Positions 10,101 to 16,385 of a stretch of 16,385 nt of DNA are shown piece after piece. The stretch is from NCBI GenBank assembly GCA_900404475.1, contig OUQQ01000481.1, positions 1-16,385 of the forward strand, given 5' to 3'. This DNA is from Spongospora subterranea. Its lineage: Eukaryota; Endomyxa; Phytomyxea; Plasmodiophorida; Plasmodiophoridae. The position numbers were made by a program, and so were the translations under genes. Numbering within the stretch: the stretch's first letter is position 1; the number at the start of each line of letters is the position of its first letter. A model generated the notes under the pieces. The model was not told the origin of the DNA. It saw only the letters and a program-made list of their open reading frames with translations, and did not search any database.

Positions 10101-10473
10101 AAACGCAATGAGCTCGAAGTTCTTTGGCGTTGGCGTTGTTCAACGTCGATCACCTCCGATTTATGGCCTGGTCAGGAACCGAATTCAGCAAAGCCAGGCT
10201 GAGATCAATTTGAGGGGTTCTTCATCAGTCGAAGAAAGGTTGAGGGAGGGGACACCGAACAAATCACAATGTGTTTTGGCCTCAACAGTGGCGGTATATT
10301 GGTAATCCAGCCACAACAGCACATACTCTATTTCAAAGAACTTTGGAGGGTTCACAAATCTACCAAAGCCCCTATAAGTATCTATAATGCTTTCAAAGGC
10401 AGTTCAAATTTATTCAGACGTTGGCTGGTCCAAACAGAGCTGTACCCTTCAATTATGGTCGGTGGTTAGTTCC

Positions 10474-10487
10474 TGCCACGCGTGGCA
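10474..10487. promoter_or_regulatory. Subterminal palindrome, left arm
   Basis: A perfect 14-bp palindrome, TGCCACGCGTGGCA, 14 bp in from the left transposon end, with an identical copy at the same distance in the right arm (11276-11289). Its symmetry and position suggest a binding site for a dimeric transposase; this is inference. Confidence 0.45.
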
Positions 10488-10684
10488 AGATTACGACCTT
10501 GGCACGGAAAATAGTGTATTAGTGAATAGTGATAGTCTTGGTAAACAGAGAATGCATAGTTACATCGAAACCGAGTGATGCGGCTCAGAATCAATTTGTA
10601 ATTTGCCACTGTGGTGCGTTTCTTGATTATAATGCTGAGCATTGTAATCTCTCTCAAAGGCACCAGTGCAGTGAGTAATCTTAA

Positions 10685-10831
10685 ATATTACTCCAGGAGG
10701 CGAAAGCGGATGTAAAGGAGATGTTGGAGGAGATGGAAACAACGATGGCGGGTGTAACGGAGACGATGGAGCACCACAAATCAAGCGCGAAAGCCAGGAC
10801 ATTTTTTTCCAATGAAAAACCTCACAAATAA
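10685..10831 (+). other. Purine-rich internal segment, possible captured exon
   Basis: Between the inverted repeats, a 48-codon frame reads Q-E-A-K-A-D-V-K-E-M-L-E-E-M-E and on to a TAA at 10829-10831, a charged sequence that looks like an amphipathic helix. It begins right after TATTACTCCAG, which resembles a 3' splice site. This would fit a host exon fragment carried by a Pack-MULE. The minus strand across the same bases is also open (Pro/Ser-rich, 10560-10850), so strand and reality are both uncertain; simple purine bias could explain everything. Confidence 0.25.
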
Positions 10832-11312
10832 TGAACAATACACAAGCCAAGTTGCCCTTCTTTTGAGTAATTGACCTTGAAAAGATCAGCGTTGATTCGG
10901 CGCAAGGGTAAATGTTCGGCCTGTATCAAGGCTGGTGCAACTCCAAACAATAATCATCATTCTGGAAGCTCCAGATGCCAGTGTAATGCCCCAATATGAC
11001 CAAATTCAGAGAATACATACATTGATTCAATGAAAACCGTTAATGCAATTTAGTAATAATGTAGGAGTAAAATTTAAGATTACTCACTGCACTGGTGCCT
11101 TTGAGAGAGATTACAATGCTCAGCATTATAATCAAGAAACGCACCACAGTGGCAAATTACAAATTGATTCTGAGCCGCATCACTCGGTTTCGATGTAACT
11201 ATGCATTCTCTGTTTACCAAGACTATCACTATTCACTAATTTTGTACACTATTTTCCGTGCCAAGGTCGTAATCTTGCCACGCGTGGCAGGAACTAACCA
11301 CCGAATTGTGGT

Positions 11313-11753
11313 AAACCGGCAGAGAAGGTGTGTCAAGGAAAGATTTTCCTGGTTCAACTAGAGAACTGGCAGCCATGCTAATTCAAGCACGCATCGAGGA
11401 GCACAGCCAGAGAAGGATGTACTCCCCAATATCTGTCTTTGATCGCCATCGTCATCTTCAGTGATCTCCAGGTGATTATCATCGTGAAACATACACTCAA
11501 GAGTATATTGTGTGACTACTCAAGAGTATATTGTGTGACTTGGTGTCACACGATACCTCTCAGCCACGCAGATTTTGGTAGATTTGCGTTGCGCGATATT
11601 TGGAGTAGTGTAGCGGACCTGAGGACCTGTGTAACAGTGAGATGATGGCCAAGGGTCACGGCATTGCGGATTTGCCGAACAGCCACGAGCCAAGCTGGGA
11701 GTCTGGAACCCTTTGCCCTCACAATCGTCAATTGTCACTACATCGACGCTTTT
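11313..11753 (+). other. Upstream region of membrane-protein copy 2
   Basis: No gene is supported here. The stretch holds the 23-bp tandem duplication (11495-11540) and an adjoining inverted repeat (11533-11551) about 205-260 bp before the start codon. Frames of up to 114 codons that run into the gene in another phase (11642-11986) are shadows. Confidence 0.5.
11495..11540. repeat. Perfect 23-bp tandem duplication
   Basis: Two identical adjacent units, 11495-11517 and 11518-11540. Each begins with the small inverted repeat ACTCAAGAGT and ends TTGTGTGACT. The end of the second unit forms one arm of a 7-bp inverted repeat, GTGTGAC-TTGGT-GTCACAC (11533-11551). It lies in the upstream region of the membrane-protein gene starting at 11754, so a regulatory role is possible, but nothing more shows it. 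Confidence 0.85.
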
Positions 11754-12593
11754 ATGATGAATTCACCTCCAGTGACCAATGGTCAAACCGCTGTTTCCCC
11801 TCCAATCCAGTATCCTATCAACATGATGGCAGGCTCATATGGTCAGGAATCTCCCGATCCGGTCAAGGAGCCAAAAAAACCTCGCTGGGTCAAAATCGTT
11901 GCTGCTGCCGTCGGTGCATGTGTTTTGCTTGCAATCATCGCTTACTTTGCGCTCAATTCCGACTCAGAGTACGTCATGGCAATTGAAAGCTTGATCAACA
12001 AACTTAACCAGTTTTCCACTACTCCTCCTACAATTGAAGAACGCACAGCTTTCCTCAATGAGCTTGAAGAATACAATACGAAATTCGGTGGAAAGCTGAT
12101 GCAGGATGCTGAGAAGTACAATGAGGCCTTCAATGCCGCCCAACTGAACTATTTCACGGCTCACAAGGCACAGTTCGTTGAGGTATTCTCAATCTATGAA
12201 AAGATGGATGTTTTGTGGGACAGACATACCCTTATCAGGAAATGGCCAAAAGATGTTCAAATCGAATTCCTCAAGTTGAGTGGACTAGCGACTGTTATTG
12301 CACTCCAACATGTTTGTCTCCCTATGGACTGTGTAATCATGAAAACCAAATATGAACGAAGATTCAACGATTTTCCGGATATCAGCGGTGCCATTAATCA
12401 CTTACTATGTCGATTGAAATTTGCAACTAGGCCGGAAATCATCGTGTTAAAGAGAGAGTGGGACTTGGAATGCGAACATCGTCAACATCCAGTTACGTGG
12501 CCTGTTTGGGACCTCATCGTTAAGGTTGATGACTGGTTCGAGGCACATTTACCTGTACACTATGGTCATGATTGGGACACGATTGCTTTCTAA
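11754..12593 (+). CDS. Single-pass membrane protein, lineage-specific family, copy 2
   Basis: An intact 279-residue protein in one exon. The frame is open from 11664, but homology to copy 1 starts at the double Met (11754 or 11757): N-S-P-P-V-T-N-G-Q here matches G-P-D-P-V-I-N-G-Q there, so I place the start at 11754. Residues 1-44 are Pro-rich and end in a basic cluster KEPKKPRWVK; residues 48-67 are one membrane segment (V/A/I/L-rich); the remaining 210 residues form a charged helical domain containing PPTIEERTAF (compare RPTLEQCVEF in copy 1) and, near the end, KREWD ... DDWFEAHL. The basic N-terminal flank predicts N-inside topology. An AATAAA follows 15 nt after the stop. Identity with copy 1 is low outside these motifs, so the pair is old or fast-evolving. 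Function is unknown. Confidence 0.82.
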   Translation: MMNSPPVTNGQTAVSPPIQYPINMMAGSYGQESPDPVKEPKKPRWVKIVAAAVGACVLLAIIAYFALNSDSEYVMAIESLINKLNQFSTTPPTIEERTAFLNELEEYNTKFGGKLMQDAEKYNEAFNAAQLNYFTAHKAQFVEVFSIYEKMDVLWDRHTLIRKWPKDVQIEFLKLSGLATVIALQHVCLPMDCVIMKTKYERRFNDFPDISGAINHLLCRLKFATRPEIIVLKREWDLECEHRQHPVTWPVWDLIVKVDDWFEAHLPVHYGHDWDTIAF

Positions 12594-12607
12594 AAACGAT
12601 AAAACTC

Positions 12608-12613
12608 AATAAA
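12608..12613 (+). other. Polyadenylation signal AATAAA
   Basis: A canonical AATAAA starts 15 nt after the stop of the membrane-protein gene, followed within 20 nt by a T/G-rich tract (TTGGTTGTATTG). Confidence 0.6.
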
Positions 12614-12903
12614 ACTCCATTGGTTGTATTGTTTTCGAAGGATGACATGTTAATGTGCATTCCACAGCCGGCCGATATATGTTCCTTGGTCCGATTCTGG
12701 TTAGAGTCGATAATGAACCCCTTTGTCTAGTCCATCTATTCAGCAAATATCGGTATTATTCACGCCACAGTCCTCTCATGACCTTCTAGTCAATTATTGA
12801 CGGATTATCCAGCTGCAACCCCCGAACCGACGTGGTCAGTGACCTCAAACCATTTAAGTGAAAATGATGTCCTGATTTTTGACATATCGTCTCTCGGATA
12901 TTG

Positions 12904-14520
12904 TATCAAACTCTGTCCTATTCGCGTCAGTTATGACGATCATAAATCTTTCATAACAATATCAATACCACATTCAATCGTCCGCCGCATCATCATCTCA
13001 ATGTTTGGTCAACTTTCGATGACTCAATTCCCTGTTTTCCTCTCACAAAATTCTCCTCTTTTCGGCAGGTGGCGACCGCAATTCACCAGTGAAGCATATC
13101 CTTTTGCACTCCGATAATCAACGATGAATTCAAATGGTCAAGAACAACGGGGCAATAATCAGACCGATAGTGATTGATTGTTCGGGGGATCGCCGGGAAA
13201 GGTTCAGCTCTAAGTTCCGCCGGCAGGTGCGTTCACATTAGCTTCGAACTGCAAATTGGCGCAGCTACAGCAAATTTCTCAAGTTATGGACGGCGCGAGA
13301 AATGACGAAACATGGTCTGGTTAGTGAGAGATGAACTGTCTGTAAGTTGGTCATGATTGTGTTGACGACCTGTGTAATCCCTGCATTGGATAATGTTCAA
13401 TAATTTCTATGTCTTTGTTGGAGGACCGTCAACGTCAATTGCATGGCCGGCAACAAAAGGAATGTGTGATCCTGCCATCGGGAGGCAAACAAAAATGCTG
13501 TTGTTTATGGAACGATCACGTGGGAAATGCAATTAAAAGGAAGTTTGTATTTTTGTCAATCTCTTTCAAGTTTGGATATGGAGCTAAATATTTGATCAAA
13601 ATCAACATGTCTGACAACTGGATCCGACAAAGGCATTATCACGAAAACTGGACTCATTCCGCGGAGGCGTTCACTGTTTCCGGCGTTGTACCATCTGTTC
13701 CGCAATCATATCGAGACAATTACTATTCGGTTGATCCATTCAGCAAAACCTACGACGACTTTCAATAGTTCAGATCTCAGGAAAATGCAATGACTTCTGA
13801 TAGAGCATTGTCGACCTTGGAAGAATACAAAAACTGCTGTGGAAGGAAGAAGACTGCAACACGAAGAGAGGAAGCGGTTATGATGGAGTATATTGTGGAG
13901 ATATGAGAAACCGGCAATCGTCTGAGGAAATCAACCGCTGATGATCTTTCGGTCTCCCACGACGGGAATTAATCACAGGAATCTCCTCCAAGTGGTATGA
14001 GTATCGATCGTTCCTTGAGGTCGGACAGAAGCACCTTTGGCTGCAAGCGAGATGACGCTGAACAGCGATGCTCGCTGGATCGTCGCTCTTCGTTTCGAGT
14101 GGCAGCTGATCCACGAAGTGTCGTGAAACAGATGAATGCGAAGCCCCAGTATCGATGTATGCGTTATCTGGTCGTCCTGCAATCGTGATTGGGGACGAAG
14201 AAGCAGAGCTGAAGTCACTTCCACAAGATGAGGGTGTTGGCGTTGACCTGCTGTGGTCTGTGGGTGATGACTTGATGAGGTATAGTCGTCGGCTGCTTGC
14301 TCAGGAGTTCGCTCCTCCACTGGAGTCTTGTCGGGGCCGGTCTCTATAATTTGTTGAATGACGTCGTTTTAAGTGCGACCGTTGGCTGGTCCTTTCCCCG
14401 ATTGACCACAACGATGACATCGCCACTCCATCGACTGAGGTGTAGCTGAGCGATCATTGGTGGGATTTGTGATCGAGGTCCTAGTCGTCCGTGCCGCTCT
14501 GCGTTCCTCTTTTGTGACCC
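12904..14520 (-). mobile_element. Retroelement remnant B (gag/protease region)
   Basis: The better preserved of two copies (compare 7866-9330). On the minus strand a Ser/Thr/Pro-rich stretch leads into a nucleocapsid-type zinc knuckle (about 14373-14419), then a retropepsin domain whose active site D-T-G-A-S is intact at 14139-14153 within a readable frame, preceded by an A-Y-I and followed by a Ser/His-rich stretch. This Gag-to-protease order is typical of Ty3/gypsy-type elements, and the DTGAS form is the classical retropepsin signature. The frame is broken between knuckle and protease and again downstream; the knuckle keeps its first two cysteines but has lost the histidine and third cysteine. 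Farther along (to 12904) I could not identify reverse transcriptase, RNase H or integrase motifs, nor LTRs. Confidence 0.65.
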
Positions 14521-14605
14521 CGGTGGAAGGAACAGTCTTTGTACTGGAGCTGACCTGACGGTAGAAGTTGTTGTCGCTGATGGAGACCAGGGACTTTGCC
14601 GACAC
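13878..14605 (-). pseudogene. Broken gag-protease coding region in remnant B
   Basis: Two frames hold the recognisable parts. The frame at 14369-14605 covers the polar Gag tail and the start of the zinc knuckle (C-H-R-C-G-Q) and ends at a stop just past the degenerate knuckle. A different frame, open down to 13878 and including the D-T-G-A-S active site at 14139-14153, covers the protease. At least one frameshift separates them, and a third frame (13973-14320) is a shadow. The protease part continues for some 75 codons past the active site before a stop, with Cys-rich text late in it that suggests another frame break. Not functional. Confidence 0.6.
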
Positions 14606-15236
14606 AGTTTGGGCGATTTATTGTTGGCTCCTCTGGCAATCAGATTGTGAGTAGCGACCTAAATCAAAGTGCATCACTTCTCTGATCTGGATGGGGACGG
14701 GATCACAATAGGTTCTGTGTCGTTGAATTGAAATGGATATAGATGTTTGGTTAAAACTCCAAAATAGAACAGATTTGAGAAACATTTTAAAACCCATATA
14801 GGAGTAGTTTTTATCTAGATTGATGGGCGTGTTGATTGCCATAATGGTCAATCTTTAATGGCGCAAACTCCGAACCAGGTAGTGGCCAATCGAAGTAATT
14901 GTTAGTCACGCTTCAGATACAGCAAAACGAGTGCAATGAGCACTTAACACCAATCGAGTTTTGAATCAGTTTGCGCCGACGATTGTCGCAATGGGCATAC
15001 GCGTGTCGGCTGATGTGGTTTTACCTTGTCGAGTGAGCATCTGCTATAGATCGAAAGCTTCGTGGTAAAGTTAACGAAGGGACCCATCAGAGCTGTGCTC
15101 AAACCCGTTCCCTGCGCCAATCACTGTCGGTTTACGGGTAATGGTGAACCGTTGCGCATTGTCTCAAATTACATCTCTTCCGTGATATCATAGTGCTGCT
15201 TGGAAAGTATTTGGTTATTTCAGATGTCGACATCAC
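14521..15236. other. Gene-poor stretch, nothing supported
   Basis: Between the retroelement remnant and the DNA transposon. The low end may hold the upstream Gag region of remnant B in degraded form (minus frame 14618-14851, 77 codons), but no motif confirms it. Nothing else recognisable. Confidence 0.45.
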
Positions 15237-15238
15237 TA

Positions 15239-16385
15239 CAGTAAACCCCGGAGAGCAGCCCCCTCAATGTACATACGCGGCCTCTCATTTGTATGGGGGG
15301 GGGGCAGCTATACGGGCCAAATTTAATGCGGGCGTTACAACCCTGTGCTCATTGTGATTCCAACGGTACAACTATTTACCAAAATGAAGCGCTACTTCCC
15401 ATGGAAGATCAAGGAACACATTATCAGCGAGGCGTATTCCAGAGAAGGTCTTATAAAGTCAACTGCCAGGAAGTACAATGTCTCGCCAGCACAGATACGT
15501 CGATGGCGAAATCAAAAGGCTAGCCTGACAACCGACATCCAAGATATTTCCCACCTCAAGACTCTTAACAATGGACGTTGAATGCTATACTCAGTTGAAT
15601 ACTTTTATGACAGACCTACGAGAGCGAGATCGTTTGATAACGGTTGGAATGTTATGTCGCGAACTGAAAAGGTTATCACCTGATGACCCTGCCACTATGG
15701 ACGTTCTTCGAAAGCGAATATATAGATTTTTGGCTAAAGAAAAGTTTGTCCAACGTCGTGCCACACATGTTGCGCAAAATACCCGATACAGGCAAGACCA
15801 CATCAATCAATCTGTTGATTACGTCAAAGAGCAAGTAAAACGGTCGAAACTTGATCCGGATTGTGTCGTTAATATTGACGAAACTAATGTGGATTTTGAT
15901 TTGAATGGGAATGTTACTTTAGCTCCCAAAGGTTCTCGAACAGTGAGCGTACGAACGACAGGTTCTTCACAGCGTGTCACTGCGTTGCTCGGCGTGACGA
16001 TGTCCGGTATCAAGCTCAAGCCATTTCTAATTTTCAAGGGCAAACCTGGCGCACGAATAATGAGAGAGTTCACGCAAATGAACTATCCCTCATCCATCGT
16101 CTGCACTGTTCAAGAGAGCGCCTGGATTGACCAGAGCACATTCTCGCAATGGATAACAAAAAATCGACTTATCTGATCATGGACCAGTGCAAGGTACACT
16201 TGATGAATTCTGTAGTGACCCAACTCCAATCCTGTGGGACGGATGTTGAATTCATTTTGGCTGGGTACACAGCAAGGTTACAAGTCTTGGATGTTGGTGT
16301 AAACAAACCATTCAAAGACTATTTAAGGAACGAGTACGAGGTTTTCATGTTGAACAATAGCGAAAACAAGGCCCCCAGCAGACTA
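15239..16385 (+). mobile_element. Pogo/Fot1-like DNA transposon, left end (truncated by window edge)
   Basis: A TA dinucleotide (15237-15238) is followed by CAGTAAACCCCGGAGAGC, which looks like the 5'-CAGT terminus typical of pogo/Tigger-type elements inserted at TA. The transposase start codon lies 145 bp inside. A run of ten G (15295-15304) sits in the leader. The right end is outside the window, so neither the matching inverted repeat nor the second TA can be seen. Confidence 0.6.
15384..16385 (+). pseudogene. Pogo/Fot1-like DDE transposase, frame-broken and 3'-truncated
   Basis: The start M-K-R-Y-F-P-W-K at 15384 opens a helix-turn-helix DNA-binding region (S-T-A-R-K-Y-N-V-S-P-A-Q-I-R-R-W). 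That frame stops at 15579-15581, and the protein continues in the +1 frame from about 15571 with a second DNA-binding region and the catalytic core: first Asp in N-I-D-E-T-N (15877-15879), then a segment like V-R-T-T-G-S-S-Q-R and F-L-I-F-K-G-K typical of this DDE superfamily. That frame ends at 16176, and the core resumes in the original frame from about 16149 with the second Asp in L-I-M-D-Q-C (16182-16184) and the third in Q-V-L-D-V-G-V-N-K-P-F (16290-16292). Thirty-five residues separate the last two, the DD35D spacing of Fot1-like pogo enzymes. Two frame breaks and a missing stretch of loop make this copy inactive. It runs off the right edge. Confidence 0.8.

Larger units (their letters stand above)
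10460..11303. mobile_element. Non-autonomous Mutator-like transposon (MULE), 844 bp
   Basis: Terminal inverted repeats of 235 bp (10460-10694) and 240 bp (11064-11303) match almost perfectly: the only differences I see are a 5-base insertion in the right arm (near 11241) and one mismatch near the inner edge. The termini read CGGTGGTTAGTTCC. A perfect 14-bp palindrome, TGCCACGCGTGGCA, sits exactly 14 bp inside each end (10474-10487 and 11276-11289). A 9-bp direct duplication flanks the element. Long inverted repeats plus a 9-bp duplication define the Mutator-like group. The 369-bp centre has no transposase, so movement would need one supplied from elsewhere. Near-identical arms suggest a fairly recent insertion compared with the decayed retroelements around it. 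The 65-codon frame mirrored in both arms is a by-product of the inverted repeat. Confidence 0.85.
10451..11312. repeat. 9-bp target site duplication flanking the transposon
   Basis: AATTATGGT at 10451-10459 directly abuts the left inverted-repeat end, and AATTGTGGT at 11304-11312 directly abuts the right end. Eight of nine bases match in direct orientation. Nine-base duplications are characteristic of Mutator-like insertions. Confidence 0.75.

Noticed and set aside
11095..11361. Two near-identical short proteins, plus strand here and minus strand at 10466-10663
   Set aside because: They are the same sequence read from the two arms of the transposon's inverted repeat; no coding signal beyond being open.
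11664..11753. 30-codon N-terminal extension of membrane-protein copy 2
   Set aside because: Homology with copy 1 begins at the double Met at 11754; the extension has no counterpart and looks like open 5' leader.
15295..15304. Run of ten G
   Set aside because: Simple homopolymer in the transposon leader; no wider G-run pattern that would form a structured element.
1..16385. CRISPR array, tRNA or rRNA genes, bacterial operon
   Set aside because: No regularly spaced direct repeats with unique spacers, no cloverleaf or conserved rRNA segments noticed, and the introns and AATAAA signals point to a eukaryote.

Overview
This looks like nuclear DNA of a eukaryotic microbe rather than a bacterium or virus. 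The first gene is interrupted by a 51-nt GT...AG intron, two genes have an AATAAA signal just after their stop codons, no operons or Shine-Dalgarno sites are seen, and most of the window is gene-poor and full of decayed mobile DNA. A compact-intron protist (for example a stramenopile, rhizarian or early-diverging fungus) would fit. I cannot name the lineage from this window.

Layout. 1-812 is the 3' part of a gene whose protein carries tandem 19-residue repeats. 845-3200 is mostly empty, with one weak spliced candidate at 2261-3124. 3506-6092 is an old tandem duplication. Its first unit holds an intact gene for a single-pass membrane protein (3529-4356), its second a decayed copy (about 4975-5630), and both carry the same 3' flank. 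6093-7865 has no gene I can support. 7866-9330 and 12904-14520 are two diverged copies, both on the minus strand, of the gag/protease part of a retroelement, recognised by a zinc knuckle followed by a retropepsin active site. 9663-10100 is a hydrophobic minus-strand frame. 10460-11303 is a complete 844-bp non-autonomous transposon with about 235-bp terminal inverted repeats and a 9-bp target duplication, which is the Mutator-like pattern. 11754-12593 is a second intact paralogue of the membrane protein. From 15239 to the right edge is a pogo/Fot1-like DNA transposon with a frame-broken DD35D transposase.

Taken together, the window is a transposon-rich neighbourhood in which a lineage-specific family of short-tailed membrane proteins (275 and 279 residues, plus one pseudogene) has duplicated and diverged. 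The paralogues share length, a proline-rich N-terminus with an NGQ motif, one membrane segment after a basic W-V-K boundary, and a helical domain ending in a conserved R/N-E-W-D ... W-F pattern. I recognise no known family for them, and they are the best candidate here for something undescribed.
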